Assembly (NCBI RefSeq): GCF_003514505.1
Contig: NZ_DOPX01000019.1
Span: 1-64,000, forward strand
DNA length: 64,000 nt
Direction of reading: 5' to 3'
Origin: Proteiniclasticum sp.
GTDB lineage: Bacteria > Bacillota > Clostridia > Clostridiales > Clostridiaceae
In this document: piece by piece, positions 8,860 through 16,433 of the stretch
Position numbering within the stretch: the stretch's first letter is position 1
How the letters are laid out: each line of letters starts with the position of its first letter
Notes under the pieces: generated by a model
The model's input: only the letters and a program-made list of their open reading frames with translations
Databases searched by the model: none
Told to the model about the DNA's origin: nothing
Translations under genes and position numbers: made by a program

Positions 8860-9224
8860 TGGCATTCAGTTTGGGGATGACGGGTCTCCTCATGGGCACT
8901 ATGCTGATTTTTGGGTGGATTTTCATCAAGCATCCACCTAAAAACATAAACTCTATATATGGGTATCGAACACCACGATCCATGAAAAATCAAGAAGTCT
9001 GGATGTTCGCTCATAAGACTGCAGGCGAGATTTGGCTGAAACTAGGTGCGGTAGGCACAGCAGCTTCTATTCTACTGATTTTTCTGTTTGAACGTTTTGG
9101 AGTTCTTGAACGATTTTCACTGTATCTTATTTATGCACAGCTGATACTTCTTTTAGGTGTGATTCCTTTGACAGAAAGGAGAATTGGCAGGAATTTCAAT
9201 CAGGACGGATCGAGAAAAGAATAA
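8856..9224 (+). CDS. SdpI/YhfL-like membrane protein
   Basis: The 122-residue protein has three hydrophobic segments and the SdpI family motif in the first loop: NSIYGYRTPRSMKNQEVW followed by FAHKTAGEIWLKLG. In Bacillus, SdpI gives immunity to the SdpC toxin and acts as a signal receptor, but most SdpI-like proteins have no known role. The ATGA overlap with the M42 aminopeptidase gene shows translational coupling. No SdpC-like toxin or SdpR-like repressor is next to it, so an immunity role is not supported here. It is the last gene before a bidirectional terminator. Confidence 0.75.
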   Translation: MMAFSLGMTGLLMGTMLIFGWIFIKHPPKNINSIYGYRTPRSMKNQEVWMFAHKTAGEIWLKLGAVGTAASILLIFLFERFGVLERFSLYLIYAQLILLLGVIPLTERRIGRNFNQDGSRKE

Positions 9225-9235
9225 AGACCATTAAA

Positions 9236-9260
9236 AAAGCTGGCCAATGGCCAGCTTTTT
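9236..9260. terminator. Bidirectional intrinsic terminator
   Basis: A perfect stem AAGCTGGCC-AAT-GGCCAGCTT is flanked by A and T runs on the two sides, so it can terminate both the plus-strand SdpI-like operon and the convergent minus-strand PTS IIC gene. Confidence 0.9.
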
Positions 9261-9261
9261 A

Positions 9262-10296
9262 TCATACATTCAGTTTCATATCTCCAGGCTTGATATAGCC
9301 CTTTTTTCTCATAATCTCTGAAATAAGAAGGGTCAGAAGAGCGGGCAGGATGATGTGCATCAGGAGGATCAAAAAGAGTGTTCTCGAGTTAGAACCCATA
9401 ACACTGATTGCATCAAACTGACCGACAAGTCCCGATGTTCCCATTCCTGCTCCTAGCTTAGAGCCCTCCATTTTAAAGACTGCACTGGCTATCGGACCCA
9501 ATATGGCAGAAGCCAGTGTTGGAGGAATCCAAATTCTGGGGTTTCTGATGATATTGGGAATTTGAAGCATGGATGTGCCAAGCCCCTGGGATAGAAGCCC
9601 GCCAAATCCATTTTCCCGGAAAGATGCTACAGCGAATCCTACCATTTGGGTTGCGCATCCGACAGTAGATGCCCCTGCAGCGATGCCGGATAGGCCCAGT
9701 GAAACTGAGAGTGCAGCAGAGCTGATGGGGAGAGTAAGCACGACACCCATGACTGTGGAGACGATGATGCCCATGGGAACAGGCTGAAGTTCTGTGGCCT
9801 TATTGATGAAGTCGCCAACTAAGGTCATAAAGGCAGTAATGAAAGGAGCAATATAAGCTCCCGTAAGACCACCGACCACAATTGCTGCCAGAGGCAGGAT
9901 GACGATATCCACTTTTGTTTTGCCTTTCAATAGCTTTGTGAGCTCAGCTGCAATGAGAGAAGCAACAAGAGCTCCAACCGGTTCACCGATCCGTGCGACG
10001 GTTTGTCCATCCACTAGGGTGAATGTGCCTGCTCCTATGGCGCCTACGGCAACTGAGGCAAAAATGCCAAGGGGCGGAGCACCAACGCTATAGGCTACAG
10101 CCGCACCTATGGCAGGTCCCATAAGAACCTGGGCGGCACTTCCGAAAGTCACCAGTATATCCAAACCAGTTAACGTGCCAATCTGCTTGATGATCAGTCC
10201 GATGAGCAAGGAAGCAAATAGTCCTTGTGCCATGCCATTCAATACTTTAATGGCATAGGCTGATATTTTGTTTTTTTCTTTACCTTTTTGTTTCAA
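9262..10296 (-). CDS. PfoR-type PTS EIIC-like membrane protein
   Basis: About 344 residues with roughly nine hydrophobic segments rich in Gly/Ala, including VAYSVGAPPLGIFASVAVGA and LGLSGIAAGASTVGCATQM. This matches the PTS_EIIC_2 family that includes the Clostridium perfringens PfoR protein. It has no IIA or IIB domain and no neighbouring PTS genes, so transport of a sugar cannot be asserted. Members are variously called regulators or IIC components. I place the start at TTG 10296, with GAGG 7 nt upstream; a GTG at 10303-10305 lies inside the same site. It is downstream of rqcH by 16 nt and is probably cotranscribed with it. Confidence 0.72.
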   Translation of the reverse strand: MKQKGKEKNKISAYAIKVLNGMAQGLFASLLIGLIIKQIGTLTGLDILVTFGSAAQVLMGPAIGAAVAYSVGAPPLGIFASVAVGAIGAGTFTLVDGQTVARIGEPVGALVASLIAAELTKLLKGKTKVDIVILPLAAIVVGGLTGAYIAPFITAFMTLVGDFINKATELQPVPMGIIVSTVMGVVLTLPISSAALSVSLGLSGIAAGASTVGCATQMVGFAVASFRENGFGGLLSQGLGTSMLQIPNIIRNPRIWIPPTLASAILGPIASAVFKMEGSKLGAGMGTSGLVGQFDAISVMGSNSRTLFLILLMHIILPALLTLLISEIMRKKGYIKPGDMKLNV

Positions 10297-10312
10297 ATTA
10301 AACACCTCAAAG

Positions 10313-11986
10313 TTATTCTTGTCTCAGAATTCTTGGTGCCTCCGGATCCACATACAAGGTTTTGTTCGTTGCGTATATGACCATCCCTGGTTTTGCGCCA
10401 GACGGTTTTTTGATGTTTTTCACCAGGGTATAATCTACGGGCACCTTGGTGGATTTGGAGGCTTTACTGTAATAAGCTGCTAGATTTGCTGCCTCCAGCA
10501 ATGTTTCTTCGTTAAAATGATCACTCCGGATGATGACATGGGAACCGGGAATATTTTTGGTGTGTAACCATGTATCATGCCTGCTTGCGAATTTTATGGT
10601 GAGATAGTCATTTTGTGCGTTGTTTTTCCCCACAAAGATATCAATACCTTCACTGGATTTGAAGTGAAGAGGCTTGGACTGCTTTTCTTTCTTGGATGAA
10701 TTCTTTTTGAACCTGAGATAACCTGCAGCCATTAACTCCTTCCGGATGTCCTGGACTTCGTCTTCTGTTTCCAGATTTTCCAGAGACAAAAGGATAGACA
10801 TTAAGTAGTCTTCTTCTTCCAGAGCGAGTATCTTCTGACCCTTTGCCATAACTTCTGCACGTTTTTTCTTGTTGTACTTGTTGTAATACTGCTCAATGTT
10901 CTGGCTGATGGTTTTTGAGGGATTCAGTTTGATGCTGATCTTTTCTCCTGTATAGTAATTATCCAGAACAGCTTCATCCATACCATCTTTCAATGCGTAA
11001 ACATTGGCTGAAAGAATCTCACCTTTAATCTTGAAGTCCTCTTTGTCCAAGGAATCTTCCATGGATTTATCGAGTACTTCAATTTTTTTTCGTACGCGTG
11101 CGAGATTGTTCACAAGGATTTTTTGAAGATCGGATGTTTTTGAACGCATCCTGTCTTTCGTGTCTTTCTCTTGGACGAAGGTTTCCAAAGCCAGGGATGG
11201 AGAGCTGTATTCCAGATATGTTTCCTTAAAGGGATAGCTGGTTACATCTTCAAAACCTTTTTCCGATTTCAGGATATAGAACCGGTCACTAGAGAGGATC
11301 CTCTCTAAGATTTCCATAATAAAAGTGAGAGGTTCACCTTCCCGATAGAGATGGTAAAGATCATGAGAGGTCTTTTTGGACACTCCTGCAAACACAGTGC
11401 TGAAGAAGTTTTCTCCAAATGATACAAGTGATAGCTTCTCCCGAAGGTCCTCAATTTCATAACTTGAAGGATTCAGTTTTCCAGAGGAAGGCGGTGCCAC
11501 GTATTTTTTTCCTGGCAGCAGAGTTCGATAGGAGTTTTTCATTGAGGATACATGCTTGATGCAGTCCACAATGGTTCCTTCCTGGTCTCTGATAAGGAGA
11601 ATGTTGGAGTGTTTTCCCATCATTTCGATGGACAAGGTGAATGCCTGGTCTTCGCCAAACTCATCATACCCTAGAAAATGCAGGTTGATCAGTCTGTCTC
11701 CATCCACTTGTTCCACTTTTGTGAGCTTTGAGCCCACGAGATGTTTTCTCAGAACCATGAGAAAAAGCGGAGCTTGCATCGGATTTTCTCTTTGTATATC
11801 TGTAAAGTGTATTCTTGCATAGGAGCTGTTGGAAGTCAAAAGAAGCTTCTTTGTGCCTTCTTTCCCCCGCATCTGAAGAATTACTGTGTCCTGCTCAGGC
11901 TGGGATATTTTATTTACTTTCGCATCCTGAAGAGTATCTTGCAGTTCCTTTACAACTGATGAGAAATATAAACCGTCTAAAGCCAT
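10313..11986 (-). CDS. rqcH: Rqc2 homologue RqcH (NFACT protein)
   Basis: This 557-residue NFACT protein acts in ribosome-associated quality control, adding C-terminal alanine tails to nascent chains on stalled 50S subunits. The order is NFACT-N (1-170) with the tRNA-recognising D97-R98 pair (in VDGDRLI), a helix-hairpin-helix region, a long middle coiled coil, and a C-terminal NFACT-R domain with DTWLHTKNIPGSHVII. The older names fibronectin-binding protein or FbpA come from a secondary phenotype. The first possible start is 11986. Its strong GGAGG is 34 nt upstream, with a perfect 8-bp hairpin in between. A clear sigma-A-like promoter lies upstream. Confidence 0.93.
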   Translation of the reverse strand: MALDGLYFSSVVKELQDTLQDAKVNKISQPEQDTVILQMRGKEGTKKLLLTSNSSYARIHFTDIQRENPMQAPLFLMVLRKHLVGSKLTKVEQVDGDRLINLHFLGYDEFGEDQAFTLSIEMMGKHSNILLIRDQEGTIVDCIKHVSSMKNSYRTLLPGKKYVAPPSSGKLNPSSYEIEDLREKLSLVSFGENFFSTVFAGVSKKTSHDLYHLYREGEPLTFIMEILERILSSDRFYILKSEKGFEDVTSYPFKETYLEYSSPSLALETFVQEKDTKDRMRSKTSDLQKILVNNLARVRKKIEVLDKSMEDSLDKEDFKIKGEILSANVYALKDGMDEAVLDNYYTGEKISIKLNPSKTISQNIEQYYNKYNKKKRAEVMAKGQKILALEEEDYLMSILLSLENLETEDEVQDIRKELMAAGYLRFKKNSSKKEKQSKPLHFKSSEGIDIFVGKNNAQNDYLTIKFASRHDTWLHTKNIPGSHVIIRSDHFNEETLLEAANLAAYYSKASKSTKVPVDYTLVKNIKKPSGAKPGMVIYATNKTLYVDPEAPRILRQE

Positions 11987-11997
11987 AGTACCATTCT

Positions 11998-12025
11998 CAC
12001 GGAAGTGAGCTTCCGTGTTTCCTCC
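11998..12025 (-). promoter_or_regulatory. Shine-Dalgarno plus hairpin upstream of rqcH start
   Basis: In the rqcH mRNA, GGAGG (12025-12021) is followed by AAA and then by CACGGAAG-CTCA-CTTCCGTG, a perfect 8-bp stem with a 4-nt loop (12017-11998), then 11 nt to the ATG. No in-frame start lies nearer the Shine-Dalgarno. If the hairpin folds, the effective spacing falls from 34 to about 14 nt, so it may bridge the ribosome binding site to the start codon. Confidence 0.6.
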
Positions 12026-12065
12026 TTTTGCCTTTCCTAAGGCAGAGTGTTTGCAATCAACCTAT

Positions 12066-12094
12066 ATTATAACTTATTTTCAGACAGACACCAA
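12066..12094 (-). promoter_or_regulatory. Sigma-A-like promoter of rqcH
   Basis: On the minus strand, TTGGTG (12094-12089), a 17-nt spacer and a perfect TATAAT (12071-12066) form a strong vegetative promoter about 80 nt upstream of the rqcH start. A plus-strand TATAAT at 12121-12126 probably serves the divergent pilus operon, with a poorer -35. Confidence 0.75.
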
Positions 12095-12172
12095 ATATGA
12101 ATAATTTCTGTTTCGATGCTTATAATATAGTCTGATGAGAAGAAGAGGTTAGGGCTACTTGGAGGTGGTTTG

Positions 12173-13048
12173 ATGAATCTGGAGGAGATTCTAGATAGCA
12201 GCAAAGACAGACAGATCAGTGATATTCATTTTCTGCCAAAGAAAGATCATGTTCTTTTGTGTTTCCGGGAAGAAGGAGGAATCGAAGTAATCCATAGGTA
12301 CTCTTTGGAGATGTATGCACTGCTCATACAAAAAATAAAAGTCCTGGGACGTCTGAACATTTCAGAAAAAAGACTGCCACAGGATGGTGCTTTTGAGTAT
12401 CAGGATCAAAGCTTTAGAGTCAGCTTTTTGAAGTCAGTCTATGGAGAATCCCTGGTTATCCGTAAATTTGACAGAAGCTTCAGAAGTTTGTTTGCCACTG
12501 GATTGTCTATACCTCTTTGTGAGAGACTGCTGAAGCGAATAGAGTGCGTCAGGGGAATCCATCTGATTGCAGGGGAAACGGGCATGGGGAAAACCACAAC
12601 ATTCTATGGGCTCTTGAAGGAACTCACAGATCTGAAGTACAAGGTGCTCACCATTGAAGACCCTGTAGAGAATTATGTGGAGGATCTTGTTCAATGCCAG
12701 ATCAACTCCTTTTCTGGATTCACCTATGAACGGGCAGTTTTTGCTGCTCTCAGGCAGGATCCGGACTATATTGCCATCGGTGAGATCAGAAATGAGGAGA
12801 CAGCGAGGATGGCTCTACGAGCAGCGCTCACAGGGCACCCGGTAATCTCTACCATTCATGCATTCAGTTATAAAAGTGCTTATGAGAAGTTGAAGGAGTT
12901 TGGTCTCCAGAAGGATGAGCTCACCATGCTCCTATCCACCGTATTTTATCAAAAACTTGTATTTGAGAGAGGAGGGAAAAAAGCTTATGGAAAACTGGAG
13001 ACCAATCCGGAAGAAACCAAACTTCAACAAGGAGCTGTTTTTCTATGA
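12173..13048 (+). CDS. comGA: ComGA/GspE-like secretion or pilus assembly ATPase
   Basis: At 291 residues this is a short GspE/PilB ATPase, comparable to ComGA rather than to full PilB, since the N-terminal MshEN domain is missing. The hexameric ATPase core shows Walker A GETGMGKTTT, the Asp box TIEDPVE, Walker B DPDYIAIGEIRNEETA, and the His box region GHPVISTIHAF. The tetracysteine zinc motif of many PilB proteins is absent, as in ComGA. The start at 12173 has GGAGGT 6 nt upstream. It opens an operon with a GspF-like protein and pseudopilins and would power assembly of a competence-type pseudopilus. Confidence 0.87.
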   Translation: MNLEEILDSSKDRQISDIHFLPKKDHVLLCFREEGGIEVIHRYSLEMYALLIQKIKVLGRLNISEKRLPQDGAFEYQDQSFRVSFLKSVYGESLVIRKFDRSFRSLFATGLSIPLCERLLKRIECVRGIHLIAGETGMGKTTTFYGLLKELTDLKYKVLTIEDPVENYVEDLVQCQINSFSGFTYERAVFAALRQDPDYIAIGEIRNEETARMALRAALTGHPVISTIHAFSYKSAYEKLKEFGLQKDELTMLLSTVFYQKLVFERGGKKAYGKLETNPEETKLQQGAVFL

Positions 13049-13961
13049 GAAAAGTCATTATTTAAAGAACGGAATCAGTCTGACAGAGGTTCTGAAGCTC
13101 TCTGAAAATCCACAAGAAGCAGCACTTTCTGAGCAGCTTCTTGTGGGGTGGTCTCTTTCCGAGGCCATGGGGACATTGAATCTTTTTAAAACAAGAGAAA
13201 TCCATCTTGTGAAATTGGCGGAAGAAACAGGAGACTTGGCAGGTGCTTTTGAACGGATAGCACAGTCCTTGAAAGAAGAACGGATGTTTAAAGAAAAAAT
13301 CATTGGCATTCTGATCTATCCGGCACTGCTTCTTGTCGCAACAGTTGTATTTTTTATTGGTGCGCTCTATTATATTCTGCCTCCTCTGAAGGAAATGCTG
13401 AGTACCCTTGAAGTTGAAAATATGCTCCTATCGAGCCTCTATATGTTTCATTTAAGTGTTCCAATGCCGGTGCTTAGTGCTGCCTCCTTAATTCTCATCT
13501 ATGTTGCTGTCAAAGTGCTTCAGAGAAAAAAGGTTCTTCGCTACCTTGTGTTTGGGAAGAAGTGGGTGGAACATGAAGAAATGACATTCATCAATGAGCT
13601 GTACCTGCTTCTTAAGGGAGGTATAGATCTCATGGAAGCGCTTCACCTTCTTGATGAGGGCGGGAGGTCTTGCCTGAAAATTAGAGAAGCCATCAAAGAA
13701 GGCAAGTCCCTTACTGAAAGTCTGCAGGAAGGAGGGTATTCGAAATTGCTGGTAAGATATGTTCAGATTTCTGAGGAAACTGGAAACTTGGAAGAGTCAC
13801 TTCAAGCGTATCTTCTTGTAAGAAAAACTTTCTTTGAAGAATACTTAAGGAGAAGAACCGCATTATTGGAGCCTTTGTCTATCTTTGTTCTGGGGGCTTT
13901 GCTCTTTCTGTTGTCTATGGCTGTCATGATGCCCATGATGGATGCTTATGAGAATCTGTAG
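12987..13961 (+). CDS. comGB: ComGB/GspF-like inner-membrane pilus assembly protein
   Basis: The 324-residue protein has the duplicated GspF domain: a first cytoplasmic helical half (ETGDLAGAFERIAQSL), a membrane segment around residues 110-135, a second pair of helices, a second copy with EETGNLEESLQAYL, and a C-terminal membrane segment ending MMPMMDAYENL. It is the platform protein of type II secretion or type IV pilus machines. The start at 12987 follows GGAGGG by 10 nt and overlaps the ATPase gene by 62 nt in another frame. It is shorter than PilC (about 400), similar to ComGB. Confidence 0.87.
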   Translation: MENWRPIRKKPNFNKELFFYEKSHYLKNGISLTEVLKLSENPQEAALSEQLLVGWSLSEAMGTLNLFKTREIHLVKLAEETGDLAGAFERIAQSLKEERMFKEKIIGILIYPALLLVATVVFFIGALYYILPPLKEMLSTLEVENMLLSSLYMFHLSVPMPVLSAASLILIYVAVKVLQRKKVLRYLVFGKKWVEHEEMTFINELYLLLKGGIDLMEALHLLDEGGRSCLKIREAIKEGKSLTESLQEGGYSKLLVRYVQISEETGNLEESLQAYLLVRKTFFEEYLRRRTALLEPLSIFVLGALLFLLSMAVMMPMMDAYENL

Positions 13962-14397
13962 AGGCAGTACGCTATTTGAAATGCTCATTGTATTGGGACT
14001 TTTCTCCTCTATTTTACTCATTGGTGGTGCTCAAGTGCCAAAAGGAGTTACCGGAAGCCGGGAAGAATCCGCGGTGATATATATGGGGGCACTGAATGAA
14101 GAACTGAGAACTGCTCAAGAGACTATGAAATCCAGAAAGCTGGGAGCACGAAAAGGGTATCTGCTTCATATCAACCATTTGCAGCAGATCGAGAAGAGAA
14201 CCTATATGGCACCAGGAAGTGAAGTGTTTTTTCACGGGTACTCCTATCCGGATGCCATGGCCAATACAAGCTTTACTTTCAAGTATTATGGAATTTCGGC
14301 CATCAGCGGAAAAGTGTCGTTCTATGAAAATGGGAAACAGCAGCAGTCTCTGATGATTCATCTTGGCACCATGACGCTAGATGTCAGAAATCCTTAG
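13942..14397 (+). CDS. ComGD-like pseudopilin
   Basis: The 151-residue protein has a type IV prepilin N-terminus: a short basic leader MRICRG, cleavage before STLFEMLIVLGLFSSILLIG, with Glu at mature position 5, and a hydrophobic helix. The rest is a small soluble domain with the look of a minor pseudopilin (GspH/ComGD class) rather than a major pilin. The start overlaps the preceding gene by about 20 nt; ATG 13942 and 13948 are both possible. Directly after it the operon is invaded by an IS605 relic. No ComGC-type gene with a GFTLIE motif lies between it and the platform gene. Confidence 0.78.
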   Translation: MLMRICRGSTLFEMLIVLGLFSSILLIGGAQVPKGVTGSREESAVIYMGALNEELRTAQETMKSRKLGARKGYLLHINHLQQIEKRTYMAPGSEVFFHGYSYPDAMANTSFTFKYYGISAISGKVSFYENGKQQQSLMIHLGTMTLDVRNP

Positions 14398-14489
14398 GAA
14401 ATCAACAGTGCAAAAGAAAGACCATACATGATCATAAGAACTCGCTCAAAAGATTTCACATAGAATAGAGATTTTGAAGGCAGCAACAG

Positions 14490-14749
14490 TGAAGCGGATT
14501 TTACTAGAGGATAAAGAATCTTAAAAAAGGCTGCGCAGATGACAGTAATTGCGCCAGAAAGCCCATCAGACATAATAGCAAAATTGAAAGGAGTGACATC
14601 AAGAAGATTGGGACAGGAGTTTTTACACCTGAAGCATTTGCCAAGTCTATGGACACGGAGCTATTTATATCTGCCGCAGGAAATGTAACAAGTGAGATCG
14701 TAAAGCGGTATGGCGAAGAACAAAAAACAAGGCAAGGGATCGAAATTAA
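14490..14749 (+). pseudogene. Degraded IS200/IS605 TnpA (Y1 transposase) fragment
   Basis: The reading frame around 14545-14660 gives PESPSDIIAKLKGVTSRRLG followed by a LHLKHLPSLWTRSY segment, the conserved central part of IS200/IS605-family TnpA. A single frameshift near 14661 is needed to continue with FISAAGNVTSEIVKRYGEEQ, the normal continuation up to the helix that carries the catalytic Tyr. Upstream, an in-frame stop at about 14521 and weak similarity show that the N-terminal half with the HUH motif is lost or decayed. It cannot be functional. Confidence 0.82.
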
Positions 14750-14845
14750 AAATGCTCCTGTGGCTTCAAAACACATCGTGATCGAGCCGGTGCAATGAAT
14801 ATCATGAAAGCACCTGTGGTAGATGGTAACAGTCTGCCAACCTAA
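14750..14845 (+). pseudogene. TnpB C-terminal zinc-finger remnant fused by deletion
   Basis: The frame from 14750 reads KCSCGFKTHRDRAGAMNIMK and stops at 14845. This is the end of the TnpB zinc finger (second Cys pair) and the final RDxxAAxNI-like catalytic motif. A stop codon lies immediately 5' in the same frame, and the TnpA fragment runs straight into it. The simplest reading is an internal deletion that removed the end of tnpA and nearly all of tnpB, leaving only the last 30 codons. Confidence 0.8.
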
Positions 14846-14974
14846 GGTACTACATGTACTGTCTTAGGAGGAGCAATGGCATGCCCTTAGCTTGGGGTCA
14901 TACTCGTCTGCTAGAAACAGACTGGCGTTTAATCACCCAAGAATCCCATTTATTTACCTGTGGGAGTGTTATAG
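14846..14974 (+). repeat. Right end of IS605 relic, possible residual omega-RNA
   Basis: After the tnpB stop, the sequence runs to CAAGAATCCCA...TGTGGGAGTGTTATAG, an imperfect palindrome (TCCCA/TGGGA) of the kind found at right ends of IS605-family elements. In intact elements the stretch from the tnpB 3' end to the right end is transcribed as the TnpB guide RNA. Here it is retained without a nuclease gene. Confidence 0.55.
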
Positions 14975-15260
14975 CGCAGGGTATCTTGCAAATACCTAAA
15001 AATAAAGAAAGGAGTATGTTTGTCAAGACAGGTAATTTTATAAAACTCAAATATCAGATCCAATGGCCTCATAGAAAATCAGCCAATGGAAGAAGCAATC
15101 CTATTCGCCAGGCAACGAAAAGGACAGTGAAAAGAAATCCGTATAGAGCTGTATCGGAAGAGTTAGCCCTGGGAGTGTCACATCAAAAGAAAGCAGTATA
15201 TTCTTTCGAATTATAAAATCAGACATGTTGAACAGGGAGTGTTATAGAGTTTTATAAGTT
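14975..15260 (+). other. Unassigned spacer with transposon-end-like repeats
   Basis: This stretch lies between the IS605 right end and the next pilin-like gene. It contains a second copy of GGGAGTGTTATAG (15235-15247; first copy 14962-14974) and a related TGGGAGTGTCAC (15170-15181). An open frame at 15016-15216 would encode about 66 basic residues (KSANGRSNPIRQATKRTVKR near its middle), but its AGGAG lies only 1 nt from the ATG and I recognise no family. It looks like further mobile-element debris. Confidence 0.4.
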
Positions 15261-15650
15261 TTGGCAACGGTGAGGCGGATCAATACGAGTAAACATGGAA
15301 GAATCCATTTGGTGATGTTGGGTGGTGTATTTCTTTTGCTGCTGGTAGGACTGACATTCGCGGAAGAGCGCGCCCTTCTGAAGGTAAAGCAGATTGAAAT
15401 GAAGGCTCTTCTTGATTTTGACTATAAACTGGAAGGGTATTATCTGCTTCTATTGAGTGGTGGACTGATGGTTGACGAGGGGGTTTCCTATGGGAGTCTT
15501 GAAGAATATGAAGTATCAGAAAAGCCGCAGGGAGAGTTTGTTATTGAATTTCAGAAAGACACTGAGAGAGTGGAGATTGTGGGCTACTATGCGGGGAAGG
15601 AAAGACAAAGGTATGTATTCAGGAATGAAACGGGGTACAGCGCTGAGTGA
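15261..15650 (+). CDS. Small pseudopilus protein, ComGE-position, 5' end uncertain
   Basis: The 129-residue reading frame has one N-terminal hydrophobic segment (LVMLGGVFLLLLVGL) after a basic leader, then a soluble domain. It occupies the ComGE position and overlaps the next pseudopilin gene. The Gly before RIHLV would be a poor prepilin site, with no Glu at mature position 5. Possible starts are TTG 15261 and GTG 15270; neither has a Shine-Dalgarno, and both lie within 25 nt of a transposon-end-like repeat. The natural 5' end may have been lost when the IS element inserted. Confidence 0.5.
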   Translation: MATVRRINTSKHGRIHLVMLGGVFLLLLVGLTFAEERALLKVKQIEMKALLDFDYKLEGYYLLLLSGGLMVDEGVSYGSLEEYEVSEKPQGEFVIEFQKDTERVEIVGYYAGKERQRYVFRNETGYSAE

Positions 15651-16053
15651 CTTTTTAGCCTATATGATGTTCAGCCTCATGGCTGTAATTCTTGCTATGA
15701 GGGTGTACATTTTTTCAGTGGAAGACTATAAAGAGCTGCTTCAGTTTTTAAAGTATACAGATTATGCATACCATGCCTTTGAAGTTCTGAAAACTGGATT
15801 ATACAACAATGTGGAAGCGACTGCATTGTCTGGCAATACTCTTCAGATTGAAAAAAGTGTCTATGTGCCTGGGAATAAAATAGTGCTGACAAAGCGGGAT
15901 TCAAGGCTCCTTTTTGTGTTTGAAGGGGGGCAGGTTCAAGAAATATGTCATGGTGTCGTCGATGTCAGGATGAGAAAAATAGGGGATATCGTGTTTATCA
16001 GGCTTTATTTTCCAGGCGTTTCTTACGAACGGGGGTTTTATCTTGCAAAGTAA
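15613..16053 (+). CDS. ComGF-like pseudopilin
   Basis: The protein has about 146 residues. A short leader ending in Lys-Arg-Gly precedes TALSDFLAYMMFSLMAVILAM, a pilin-like hydrophobic helix in which Asp replaces Glu at mature position 5. The remaining domain has many short strands (LQIEKSVYVPGNKIVL, DIVFIRLYFPG), as in ComGF/GspJ-type proteins. Starts at 15613 and 15625 are both possible; each has a purine-rich site about 11 nt upstream. It overlaps genes on both sides, which argues for one polycistronic pseudopilus unit. Confidence 0.62.
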   Translation: MYSGMKRGTALSDFLAYMMFSLMAVILAMRVYIFSVEDYKELLQFLKYTDYAYHAFEVLKTGLYNNVEATALSGNTLQIEKSVYVPGNKIVLTKRDSRLLFVFEGGQVQEICHGVVDVRMRKIGDIVFIRLYFPGVSYERGFYLAK

Positions 16054-16432
16054 ACGAGGGAGCATCATTTCTGCAGTACTTCTGCTGATCCTTGCTGGAG
16101 GGTTCTCCATCAGAAATCATAGACTGCTTCGAAGTCATATGTATATCGAAAAAGGCCTCTACAGTGTTGATGTCCGTGTCCAGAAGTTTCTTCAGGAACT
16201 GGAACTCATTGAGACCGCTCTTAATGAGAAATATGTGGGAAGTGAATTCCTCATTCATATGAAAAAAGGGAGGAAAGAAAAGGTTGGTATCTATTCTATT
16301 TATTATGAAGAAGGATATAATGAAGGTACGGTGCATGTGCTGATTGTAGAAGACACGGTACTGAGATATCTGAGAAGGGTAGAGTTGAGGGTGCAGGATG
16401 AAGAGATTCAGCTGATCAACAAGGGAGTGTAA
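16043..16432 (+). CDS. ComGG-like minor pseudopilus protein
   Basis: The 129-residue protein begins MQSKRGSIISAVLLLILAGG, a short basic leader and one hydrophobic helix, similar in form to ComGG, which also lacks a strict prepilin motif. The remainder is hydrophilic with alternating strands. The start is TTG at 16043 with GGGGT about 9 nt upstream, overlapping the previous gene by 11 nt. It is the last pilus gene; aroK begins 2 nt after its stop, so the transcript continues into shikimate kinase. Confidence 0.6.
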   Translation: MQSKRGSIISAVLLLILAGGFSIRNHRLLRSHMYIEKGLYSVDVRVQKFLQELELIETALNEKYVGSEFLIHMKKGRKEKVGIYSIYYEEGYNEGTVHVLIVEDTVLRYLRRVELRVQDEEIQLINKGV

Positions 16433-16433
16433 T

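Noticed and set aside
9569..10093. Plus-strand open frames opposite the PTS IIC gene
   Set aside because: Pro/Thr/Met-rich products typical of antisense to Gly/Ala-rich membrane proteins; no start signals.
14504..14776. 90-codon minus-strand frame over the IS605 relic
   Set aside because: Antisense to clear TnpA similarity; no ribosome binding site.
14854..15216. 120-codon plus-strand frame spanning the IS right end
   Set aside because: It starts just past the tnpB remnant and runs through the transposon right end into unrelated spacer, with no conserved motif, so it is probably fortuitous.
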